Shown here: piece by piece, positions 30,022 to 42,100 of the stretch
How the letters are laid out: each line of letters begins with the position of its first letter
How positions within the stretch are numbered: position 1 is the first letter of the stretch
Assembly (NCBI GenBank): GCA_020055645.1
Contig: CM034546.1
Span: 114,626,375 to 114,690,374, forward strand
Direction of reading: 5' to 3'
Length of the DNA: 64,000 bases
Origin: Tomocerus qinae
Taxonomy: Eukaryota > Arthropoda > Collembola > Entomobryomorpha > Tomoceridae
Program-made: the position numbers and the translations under genes
The notes under the pieces: model-generated
Told to the model about the DNA's origin: nothing
Databases searched by the model: none
The model's input: the letters and a program-made list of their open reading frames with translations, nothing else

Positions 30022-30143
30022 TCACGTTACACGGATGGGCAGAAAGTTAGACAACAAGACAATGAGAAATACATTCTGCCATGTAAAGACTGACGAGTAC
30101 GCTGCACCACCACTCCCTTGCTGCATCGCCGCAGGATGCTCTC
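30022..30143 (-). CDS. dpr: dpr coding exon 5 (GPI tail, stop)
   Basis: The acceptor reads GTGTGTGTAG and the exon opens in phase 1, completing a Gly codon. It reads GEHPAAMQQGSGG, then a hydrophobic tail (VFLIVLLSNFLPIRVT) and a TGA stop at 30022-30024. The motif directly after the second Ig domain is the usual last-exon start of Dpr proteins. Confidence 0.88.
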
Positions 30144-33100
30144 CTACACACACCAAATACATTTTTTACTCAAAAATTCCAATCCATAGGCGCCCAGAGT
30201 CCCACCTACTTACTCTTACCACCTTCTTATCTCCACAATTTCTTTGGACATGGCTAACACAAAACGATTTGCAGCCAGTCCGCTCAACTCACAATGATTG
30301 ATGGCGATGACGACATCAAAACAATTGATTTCCGTATATATGAGAGCAAAAACCTCTTATGTGTCTAAGTGGGCAGTCTAAGTAGGGACGCAATGCTACA
30401 CACACTATTTCACTAATGAATCCCCCAAAACTACACACACGAGCTATATGTGCACTTTGAAATGAATCTTTTACGTAACTAAATCACATACATAGACACG
30501 ACAATCCCCAAACTTCCTAACGAACTTTTCAAATTAAATTCCCAACTTAGTGTAACTGAAGTTGAGAGTAGAGAAAGTTGAAGCTAGACTCATTCCCTGT
30601 ATTATTCTGTTTGCACCTACCTACCTACTCAGATTATATCTCGTCTATTTACCTACTCCATATACATAATACAAAATACACATCACATAAACATCGCCTA
30701 ATTACAGTCACTACTTGACATTTGCACTGCCAATAATAGCAATGCAGAACTAACTATTTACTTTTAATGATCATTATAAACTCTAATTCTCTCTCTCTCT
30801 CTCTAACTCTTTTGTAAACCTGCAATTAAATACCTACTTCATAATACTTCCTTGATAAATACTTAAACTTTATAATACGCAGATATAAACTTCCTTCATT
30901 CAAACCTATTAATAACTAGGTTAATACAATGACTCTGAGCCAAGGTGGGCTAAATTTCTATAGCGACGCTTGTTTTGCTTATACACAGGTGGGGAAAGGA
31001 CCATTATTTCGGGGGACAAACTCTGGGACAAAAATATGAATTTTTGTCCCAGCAGTCCCGTCCCCATCTTAGATTCCTTGTATGCGTATTTCACATATTA
31101 ACAGGCGTCTACTATTGTCCATTGCTAGAATTAGCGATGGTTAAGCAGTGTGTCAAGTGTTGCACAAAAAGGTAGCCCTTCTGCTCGTGTTTTATTTTGG
31201 AATGCATGGTTGGATTTTGTGCTTTGTTGCGGAGTTTTTAAAGCGAACCTCGCTAATTGGTAATGGATTCGTTGACTACTTATATATTTAGGTGTAGCAT
31301 TTATAATTTAAAAGAGTGCCTATTTCGGAATGAACTTCCTCAAGAAGTTCGCTGCGCTTAATCTCTGAGGTTCACATGGGGCCAGGTCAATGAGTTTGAA
31401 GGAACATGATCATGAACATTAAGCAACTTCCCATTGCCCCGGAGGAGCTGAGGCTGGAGTATGGACTCCGGTTGAAAATCTTTGTTAACCAGTGACTGAA
31501 ATTGGGAAATTACCGGTTGAAATGCTGTAGATTAGTAGATTAATAGTGTCGATTTCAGAATGAAATTCCTCAGGAATTTGCTTGTGGGTTAGGTTAGGTT
31601 AGGGTTAGGGGCCAATGAGTCAAGTTGTACTCTGGATTATAAAAATTTAGCACCTGCCCTAGTTGGAGTGAGTGGATGAACGGAGTATGGACGAGGATAA
31701 GTAGGGAACGAGAATTTTATTATTTATTTAATTATTTTCTAAACCCATTACAGTTAAGCTCTCAGAATTTCCACCTCTATCTATTTAGGGACTTGAAATT
31801 GTCAAAAAACGAGATTAAAGTCTCTTTTCATTGGTGGATGTATTTTGCCAACGGGATTGCATATTTCCATGATTGCAATTGTTGCGTGTTCCATTGCATA
31901 GATTGCATCGTGAGTTTAATAGTACTTTAATCTCGTTATATAGGTATTAAGTACTTCTTATTAATTTGGAAACTAAATGGCTATCAATTTGTATGGTATC
32001 TCTATGATCATTCTAATGAAAATGAGTTCCTAAGATTTTCCTAACTGAATTTGGATTGGTACCACGAGCTGGGACGATCCGTCCCAGAGTTTGTCCGAAT
32101 CATTTCAATGGTAATATAGAGTCCTTTCCTCACCTGTGTATCTACGATAAATGTATTGCTATAGAAATTAAGCCCACCTTGCTCTGAGCCAAATATTTTA
32201 CTACAGAAATGCAAGAATGAATTAAATGAAAAGTCAAATTACCGTTGAGCACGTGCAGAGTCACACTGGCAGAGTCAAGGTTTGAAGGAGCGCAAGTGTA
32301 ATTACCCGAATCACGTCGCTCTGTCATCTTGATTATCAATATCCCTATCGTCGTGTCAGAATTCACCTGCAGAAAACAAGCCTCATAAATTAATTTTCCT
32401 TTTCAATCCCCATTTTCTGTGGTTTATATATACACAGAAGGTATAAACATACGGCTCGACAATTTCTTACTTTAGTAACATTATATGCATGTTTAGTGTG
32501 CTAACCGAAATCAAAACGTCTCATTCACGTACACATTTACAAATCGTAGGATGTAGTTATGTAGCTTTTATAGCATGCATAACAGTACGGGAATTAAGCA
32601 TATAATTTAAGTTAATGTGGCAATATGCATGTTTAGAAAGCACCTATAGAGTGACTTAGATTTGTACCTTAATTCCTTCACCCACAGCTGCTAATGTATG
32701 CTGATCTAGTTAGACCATCACAGAATATTGGCATCGACCTTCGACCTACTAATGCATTCTGGTCTTTTGCTTTTACTATTTGCATGGTGCTATACATACC
32801 TTTTCAAAGAGTAGAATTAGGGATAGATAACGCTAACCTGTTTTATTATTACCATTAGGGTATTTAGATAAGACTTTCCATTTCTAAAGACTAACAGAAA
32901 TCTAATCCAATAATGCTGTGAGAACGTATAATAGAATAGCGATCGAGGTGAAAGTAAGTCTGCAACCAAGTACACTATTAGCTATAGAACATTTGTATTT
33001 TGGGAAAGCATAGCTATAGGTCATAAGGTCACAAGGGAAGAATAGTGTAGGAGAAAGCCGACTCTTTTAATAAAACAGACTGTAATAACATAAGGTACTG

Positions 33101-36100
33101 AGAAACTAATGATTTGTCCCTGGGGGACGAATTGTAAAAGGTTCAGTTACGGAGAATCATAATACTATTAAAAAAGGTATAGTGAATGAGGCATGAAAAA
33201 TGGATAAGCCTATGGGAATAGTTAATGCATTCAACTTTTCTAATGCTTGTTTACATTTCCAGGAATGTTTTCTCTACACTTTCTATTCTAGTCTCAAATC
33301 AACCGAGTCCAGTCCAGATTCTACTAAAGGATGTCTTTTCAAGGGAGAGCCGACTTAGTAAGCCCCATCTGCCACTCACCATATCCACAAAGTTGTTATT
33401 TTACGTTTTCCTACACAAATAATTAAAAGTGCAAACTCAAATTACACATCATAAGACTCATTCATTAAATCGGGAATAGTTCGTCCGCTTGTTTCACTGT
33501 TCCGTGACTACTTTTAAACTTGACAGAGTGCGTCAAGTTGTAGTACTATTGTGTGGAAAATTAACTTTCGGAAAAACGTACATAGCACATTAGAAGAAAA
33601 CATGCATAGGAACATGTGAGATTTGTGTAAACATGACAAGTGACTCATTTTTGTTTTATTGATGGGCCAACCACCACCAGGCTAAATGCAAAGCTTCAAC
33701 AAAAGTCTACCCGAAGCAAAGGTCAAGCCAAAAGAACTAAATAGCAGAGCAGAACAGGAAAGTAACTATTTCAAGTCACTTTTAAATCTGTTCAGCTATT
33801 AAAGTAAGTAGAAAAGCGCCAGATGTCTGGCGATAACAAATCAAACGATATACGGCGAAACTCGTGCTTACTCTCACTCACCTTCTAAACTACGAGTCCA
33901 CCAAACAAAGAAGATATATATCACAATCACAAACAACTGTAACTTGGAATGGAAAACTCGCCTTTTTCCTAACTCCAAATACTCACCATGCATATCCCCA
34001 AAGGATAAAGGAAAACTCTCCACTCCAAATACACACGGCAAGTGATGATGATGACTAATGCTTAGCCATTCTCTTCCTAGTCTCAAATTACTATTATTAT
34101 TCAAAAGCAAGAATCGAAGTGTGTCCACCTATTTATTTCTATATTTAATTAAAAAACGGTCTATTTATTGCCAAACAAACACAATCCATATGTACCTATT
34201 CATATCGTGATACACTGAAATAAACACCCTGCTATTTATATTCTACTGAGTATTGCGGTATACTTAAGTTTTTACTTAAATATAGGACACTGTACGTACC
34301 ATTTCGGTATCAGTCTATCAGGACCTAAAATGTGCCAGTAGTTACAGGATGGAAAACAAACACGCCTTTAATATCGGGTACTTTCCTTAGTTCTGAAATA
34401 AAAGTGCATTTTCTATATACGTCATACAGAAGGAGGGTGAATGGCTCTCGGAGAAAGCAGAGGAGTATTTAGACCCACAAATAGTAAATATAGATGAAAT
34501 CTAGTCGCGTAAAATTTACATTTAAAGTTACTTTGCGTCTGCAAAGAACATACTCCGCATTCTGTACATAGCTATGCTCTACCAGAATATAAGAAGTCGA
34601 CCAAAGCAAACGAAACCATCATTATCAGCTTATCGTAACAAGAAACTATATAAACCTAGTAAACCGAACCTAAGTGCTCAAGCGACACCCATACAAGTGT
34701 GTTTAGGTATGCGTTCATCCTCGACTCCCAGATTACTACTAGTTACATATTTCCACATTCCACCATTTTACCCCCTTTTGTCTCAAAACCACCACATCAC
34801 TAACTCACCCACTCTTTATTATTTAGGCTTCTACTATACACAAAATAAATTGAGAGAAGACAACTCAAAGCAGAGGATGATATGGCAAGAGGCAAGAGTA
34901 AAAATAAGTTCTTTTGAAAATAATTTCTATTTTTTACCTATTTATTTTTTGTAGGCTCTATATTTTTACACGTAAAAGTTGTAAATGAATATACAGGACT
35001 AACTAGTAACGAATCAACGAATGTCATCTGCGGCCAACACCCAACAGCACACTTAGCTTGTCATTCTAGACCCAACCAGTTCCCAGGGGAAAAGGAGACG
35101 AAAATAATAATCTATATCTATACTATATTATAACTTACGGGAGTTTGTATGTATGCATGTCTGTGTGTGTGTCTACCGCCATTTTCCCTATGTTGACACT
35201 TCCACTTCTAGAAGCAGTAAAACAGTATGTCGACACTTCTAAAAGCAGTAAAACATTATATTGACACTTCCACTTCTAGAAGCAGTAAAACAGCATGTCG
35301 AAACTTCTAGAAGCAGTAAAACAGCATGTCGAAACTTCTAGAAGCAGTAAAACAGTCTGCTGACACTTCTAAAAGCAGTAAAACAGCATGTCGACACTTC
35401 TAGAAGCAGTAAAACAGAATGTCGACACTTTTAGAAGCAGTAAAACAGTATGTTGACACTACTAGAAGCAGTAAAACAGTATGTTGACACTACTAGAAGC
35501 AGTAAAATAGCATGTTGGCACTTCTAGAAGCAGTAAAACAGTATGTTGACACTTCTAGCAGCAGTAAAACAGTATGTTGACACTACTAGAAGCAGTAAAA
35601 TAGCATGTTGGCACTTCTAGAAGCAGTAAAACAGTATGTTGACACTTCTAGCAGCAGTAAAACAGTATGTTGACACTACTAGAAGCAGTAAAATAGCATG
35701 TTGGCACTTCTAGAAGCAGTAAAACAGTATGTTGACACTTCTGAAAGCAGTAAAACCCAATGTCGACACTTCTAGAAGCAATAAAACCCAATGTCGATTA
35801 TATTAATTGGGAAGGGGCGGGGTGATGAATACTACATGTCAATGAAAAATTTATGTTAATTGGGAAGGGGCGGGTAGGCGGAGACTACATGTCGAGGAAA
35901 AATTATGTTATTTATGAAGAGGCGAGTAGGCGGAGACTACATGCATGTCGATGAAAAAATTATTTTATTTGGAAAGAGGCGGGGAGGTGGAGACTACATG
36001 TCGATGAAAAATTTATATTAATTGGGAAGGGGTGGGATGGTGGATACTACATGTCAATGAAAAACTTATGTTAATTGGGAAGGGGCGGGTAGGCGGAGAC

Positions 36101-39100
36101 TACATGTCGATGAAAAATTATGTTATTTGTGAAGGGGCGGGTAGGCGGAGACTACATGCATGTCAATGAAAAAATTATTTTATTTGGAAAGAGGTGGGGT
36201 GGTCGATGAAAATTGTTTTTTAGCTTTGGGTAGAATGGGTACATAATTGCCTAGGCTGTATAGTAAACTGTTTTATGAAATATCAGGTCACTTGGGCTTG
36301 AGATTAGTCATTTTAATCTTTAAATTTTGCTTATGTGAATCATGGCCCTGTCGTAGGACGGGCTATCCAACTAGTAATTCCCTTATTATCATGAAATTAC
36401 TATTTGTGCATATTTAAGTATATTAAAGTGTATCTGGCCTTGGTCACATTATATTTGTGTCTAGCTACTATTATTACATTGTTTTGGCCTTCATCTATTA
36501 TTACTAAATGGTATTGTTCCTCCTTCCTGGAATTGTGAATGGTCCTGTACTGGAGAGGCAAACACCAATTAATGAGGTTATCAATTATTGCGTGTTTCTG
36601 TAAGACTCAACTGGAGATAAATATATAGCGACAAAGCCCTTTCTTTGTATTAGCAATCAATAATCATCACTTGTTCTTGGTATAGTTGACAAAGCATGAC
36701 AAAAGATTCTTGCTAAGAAAATCAAGGTATATCATTTGACATGGTAAGACAGTATCGGTATTGCATTTTTTAGGACGTGAGTAAATGATTTAGAGGGCAA
36801 TGGCAGTGACCTGTTTTGGACATTTCTTAATTGGTTAGGTATTCGAAATTCCCCAAATGAAGTGGTCAAGTTGGTGTAAGATAGGCAAGTGACGCATTAG
36901 TGTGAGTGATACGAGGGTGCTACGTAATTTATGGAGAGGAGAAGTGAAAGCCACAGTGTTTATAGTGGGTTTATAGTAGGGAAAGTCATAATGGAGACAG
37001 GGAGCAAGAGAGCGGCGTGCCTTATTGCCTTGCCTTGTAAGTAATCCTTCGCCCACCTATTTCATCATTCATGGTATGTGGTGTTATGTGGTATGCCGAA
37101 GCGTATTTACTGCTGTGCACATAAACTAACTAAATGGAAGAGTATACGGGAGTCAGGATCAACACCCAGAGAGTGACATGTGCATATATCGACTTAGAGA
37201 TATATAGGTACACCTGGAGTTAGTAGGTAAAAGGTTTTGAATGGTTCGTGTTCGGTTAGAGTTAGATAGGAATCGCAGACTATTATGATGGTGTAAAACT
37301 ATATAATCCTATTACTGCACCACTAAGGTAAAAAAACGATTTGTAAACAGTCGAGACATTTTATAGCCTGTAAACAACTGTAATGCGTGTTAAAGCATTG
37401 ACAAAAAAGTTATTGACGTGATTCAGTTCTCCTAAAGTGAAGCAAACTGACTAAATTTAACTTGACCGGTTTCGCGTGGGACTGAGTGGTTAAAGTGAAC
37501 CAACCCAACTGCCAGCCGTCTGCAGTTCGGTAGTGAATATTCCCAAAGTGCAAAGTTTATTTGAGTATGGCCATTTCTTGCATAGATACAGATAATAGTT
37601 TAGTTAGTAGGGAGTAGACCAGTTACATGTAACGGGAGAAGTAAAGACTACAAAAGGAAGAGGAATCCAGTTAACTCTGTTATTATTCTTATGCATACTA
37701 GGTATAGGTACGTAGTTGGAGAGTGAAAGTACCTCTAACGAGTATAGGATCTAGAAAGCGGAGAAAGGAAGACAGCTGAAACTTGAAATGTCTGAATTAG
37801 ACAAAATGCTGTGAATATTTATCGATTTCATTTTGGTTAATGTAGCGAATGCAGAGGAAATAAAGTGTTATGTGTTTGTGTCTTTTGGCAAAGTATTCCA
37901 CGTTAGAGTCGTCCTTGTCTTGCTTTATTATCTATCTCTCCTCCGTTCCTCTCACTTTTGTCATACATAACAACAGGGGGAATTGTGTCAATAATATACG
38001 CACTAATAGTTCCACATTCATCCCCAATCTAACAATAAGCAAATACTACACCAACAATAAGTAAGTAGGTGTAGTTCTCATCTCTACTGCACTATTATTA
38101 TGTATAAGCTAATATACATGTACGTCAAGTGGACTACTCCTCTATGAATGCATTAATAGTCTAGACCGGGAGACCTCGCACCAGAAACGTCCAAACAATT
38201 TCTCTGTTTCCCTATTCCTTCTAAATGCTACATACAAATCTGACTCTCTTCCTACTATTTATGTACATTGCTAACCAGCAAAATAAGCACAATATCCACT
38301 TATTCAAACTAAAAGATAAGTTTACTAAGTATCTAAGCTCTTCTATATACCTCTGTCTTTGTTGGCCACTAAATTTACGACTAATAATATGAAATACTAC
38401 TTTGGACGTTTGAACTACAATTTGCAGCGACAGTCTATGATAATAATTTTCTCAGTAAGCAAAGCTTGTGTTACAACGTTACAACAGTTACAAGGCCTTT
38501 TGGTTGATGCACGTAGATATCATGTGTTGAGAAATACGGCAAACTTTGCTCTTTCTCTCTACGCTTTCTGAATCTATTCTAAGAACTTTATTCGACGTAA
38601 GTAAATTCTTGTAGCGTCCTAATGTATATATTTTAACAAAGGATATAACAGTTATACATTTAGTAAAAGTGAACTTGCTGTTAGACTTTAATTTAATTGT
38701 TTTCGAATTCAATTATTCCCTAAATGAAATATGTCGTGACACGACTATAGGAATTTTTTAAGGATTAAATTTTAACTGAGACTGCTGTGAATGTATATAG
38801 CTAGACTGAGCGCTAAACTAGATTGAAGTCTGACCTACAAGTTTCCCCGAGGGAAAGCCGACTCGACGAGAATCACTAGATCTCTGCCTTCACATTGTGT
38901 TCTGTTCTATTGTGTAATCTTTTATGTTCCTGTTTTAAGTCCTTGTCAGTTATTTTTATACGCAGCACTGTAAACTTCAGATAACTAATCTAGGCTTGAC
39001 TAGGCTGTGACTTGGGTCTGAAATCAAAGAGTCTCGTACTAAATGAATTAGTACCTAATTATTATTCATAGTATAAAGTGCACTAAAGTGTGCTATAAAC

Positions 39101-42100
39101 ATCTCTATCATTGTCGGAATGCCGTTGTATTTATGTTTATTTGTGCTATAATAATGGAAGAAAATGTTAGCACATCTGACTCGTGACAACTTACCCTCTC
39201 GACTGCTTGATGTTTTCCGTAGAGATTGACAACCCGTCCACCATCGTGATACCAGAAGATGTACGAAGGTTGCTCTAGACTCTGTGTGATGATGCACCTA
39301 ATTTGCACGGTACTCCCACTTTTTACAAACACATCCGATTCCCCTAAAATCTTAGTCTGCGGCACGACCACTTCCATTTGGACGAATTGTGACATTTTCG
39401 GCTCGCTTGTGACTTGACATTCGTATATCCCTGCATCACGAGACTGTACATATTTTATTTGCAAAGTCCATGTATCTGAGTTGTGCAAAACTTGAAACCT
39501 CTCGTCTGCTATAAACGTATATCTGTCTACTGTCAATATGTGCGAATCCCGTTTTCTTATCCAGGAGACCTGTAATAAACAATTAAAACAGGTCTTTGTT
39601 AAACATCTTTCAATCATCGCCACGTTTCCAGTCACTCACTCTGTCCTGCTGGCACCGAATCGGGATGAGAGGTAATAAATCTATGAACTAATTAAATTGA
39701 CTAACTAATTGAAACATGAATTCACAAAGGAATTGCTACTCTTTGAACTTTTCATTTACTTTGCTTTTCGATGTCTCTCTAGGCAAATAATAGACTAATG
39801 GTTGCTTTATAATGTTTACATTTGGTATTGTTAGTAAAACTGATAACAAAAGTTCACAAATGTTTACAGCCTGCTGGATTCTGGAAACCATTAAAGTTAA
39901 TTATTATCAAAAATTAGTCAGAAGCTTAAGCGGAAATTTCAAATACAAAGGAATAATACTTTCGGATTGGGTGAAAGTCGAAAATGCGTGGGAGTGGGTA
40001 AGTTCTTACAGTAAATTCACTTTTGGCAAAAGTGCACTTAATTACGTCGCAATGATCAGGAAATACAAAACACAAACAACAAACAAGTTTTTTTTAAAGG
40101 AATGGAAAAGATGAAAAAAAGTTTTCTCGAATTTCTCTCGTAAGATATTCAAAGTTTTCCTTCTTGGGTCATCAACTTGTGAGTTTCTTAGGGGAGAAAA
40201 AACAAATTTACATAAGAACACATTATCAGTGAAATGAGTGAATTGATAAAAGTTGAAAGCGTGAAAGGAAAGTGAAGACAGAGTGAATAGAAATTTGGGG
40301 CTCGTTAAATGGCACGTCGTATCGTAGAATAAAATCGATAAGGAAGCTTCTGGGTGCGAGAGAAAGTTGGCTTGACTCGCGGAGCCTTGCCTCAGTTTTG
40401 CTTTCCTTTTAGCTTGGCCCCGTTCCCTTCTCAGCCAAACTCCTTTGTACATTACTCTAACATTTTCACTTTATAGTATATCCTTATTTCTAACTGGGAA
40501 AATCCCATTGTGAAATTCTTTGCTAAATTAACTTACACATAGCATTAGTGAGGGAGATCAATTTCATTTTTCAAAGGGCGAATTTACATTTCTAATTTGA
40601 AAATCCAAGTGTCTTTGGGGATAATAAACATTGTAATTTCATTGCTTTCCCTCCAAAACTTTCTCCCTGCTTTTTCCATCTCGTCATTTCGAGTACCTAT
40701 TCAATCTAATACTTAGACAAGTCGACACGACAAGGTCTTATTCCTAAAGCTACACAAATGCAATGCTGATAAAATCGACCGATACTCAGAGACATAATCT
40801 TTACTTTCTCCATTCACGCCGCTCGTCAAACTAATCTTTGAGAATCCGTAGAAATTCTCTGGTGAGGAAAAGTCTCCTGAAGAATAATGCTAAGAACTAA
40901 GAAGTTTTTCAACTTTGCCTCATCTTACATTTCCCACATTTCATTGCTCTTATACTTGTGTGATGTATGAAACTACCAAAGAACGACTTAAAAAGAGAGG
41001 CCACTTTACGCTAATGGAAAACAACCTGGCTCTCTTCTGGTTACCCGACTCATGTCTTTAACCAAAGTTTACCAACAACCAAACTAATGCTTACAGCTTC
41101 AATATCAAAGTATCAATTTGTTTGTACTGTACATGCAACCACTCAACCTTTCTCCTTCTACCCCGATTTGAATCAGGTACCTATACTTCCCATTCTATAC
41201 TTACCTACATTCCATAACTTATCAAATAACATTGATAACTTTTTCAACAAACCTTCATAACAATTTCTAAATATATCTTCACGACAATATTACTCACTAT
41301 AAAAACAAACTTTTGCCCCTATATTAAAATCCTGTCCTTGGGTTGGGTACCCACATTTCTTTCTTCTCTCTTCCAGACTCATATTTAGTTGCATTGTGAT
41401 CCGAATTCAAAAGCATCATATATTTTATGGTGAATCAATTTTTCATACTAATAATGACATGGTTGGAGGAAGTCCCGCAGATGTAAAGCTAAAGCAAAAT
41501 CTCTCAATTTTTTCCAAGAACAAGACATCCAGGCGCCTATTTGCGATACTTTGCTATTCTATGTACCTAAAACATCTGACTTCCCATGTTTTACTCATCT
41601 TTCAGAATGGCAGAGCCAAAAATGCTTCTCTCCACAGATGTGCGCCAGTTTAAGCCAAATCTGTATATACAGTTATTAAATGGGTACCTACATCCTTTGT
41701 TAGAATCTAGAGCAGTTGCATTCTATTTGTATATTTTCTAAAGATTTTTTCGTGAGTATGCAAACATCTTTTATAATTCCTAGGAAAACATTACTAGGCT
41801 GCGATGGGCTATGTAAGTTGAGGGGCTGAGCAGATAAGTGTGAGAAATAGTTGACTTACAGTCATAGGTAAACAAAACAGAACAAAAAAGAACTTAGTCA
41901 AGTTTCTTGTACAAGGACTTTCCCTTCTGTACACACTACATGTCTAAAGTCTATAAATGGATCTAAAGTACACACAGCTATGTCTATAATTATTATGAAT
42001 GAACGATGTACGTAAATAAGAAGGGTACAGAAATAAGGTGGGCTTCTTGGAAATGTTATAAGACAGACTAAACAAATACGAATAAAAGAGAGTAAAATCT

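Larger units (their letters stand above)
30144..32242 (-). other. dpr intron 4
   Basis: Intron of about 2.1 kb, bounded by donor GTAATT at 32242 and acceptor TAG at 30144. No coding content is supported. It holds a CT microsatellite and the 31014-32096 fold-back element. Confidence 0.8.
35111..36374 (+). mobile_element. Non-autonomous Helitron-like element
   Basis: The left end starts TCTATATCTATACTATATT after an A; a second TC at 35117 is an alternative start. The right end has a hairpin, GCCC-T-GTC, loop GTAG, GAC-GGGC, at about 36345-36363. Eleven bases later comes CTAG (36371-36374), followed by T. A 5' TC, a 3' hairpin shortly before CTRR, insertion between A and T, and no terminal inverted repeats or target duplication are the Helitron signature. 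The body has no Rep/helicase frame. It consists almost entirely of two tandem arrays (35191-35797 and 35798-36215) plus about 150 bases of unique 3' sequence. It lies in dpr intron 3. Confidence 0.78.
32367..39194 (-). other. dpr intron 3 (hosts the Helitron-like element)
   Basis: Intron of about 6.8 kb between exons 3 and 4. Apart from the Helitron-like insertion (35111-36374) I see no gene. The remaining open frames are short and unrecognised. Confidence 0.8.

Noticed and set aside
30035..30301. Plus-strand 88-codon frame
   Set aside because: Antisense shadow of dpr exon 5.
35191..35797. Regularly spaced repeats resembling a CRISPR array
   Set aside because: Units are contiguous 31-bp tandem copies with no unique spacers, and the DNA is eukaryotic; this is a minisatellite.
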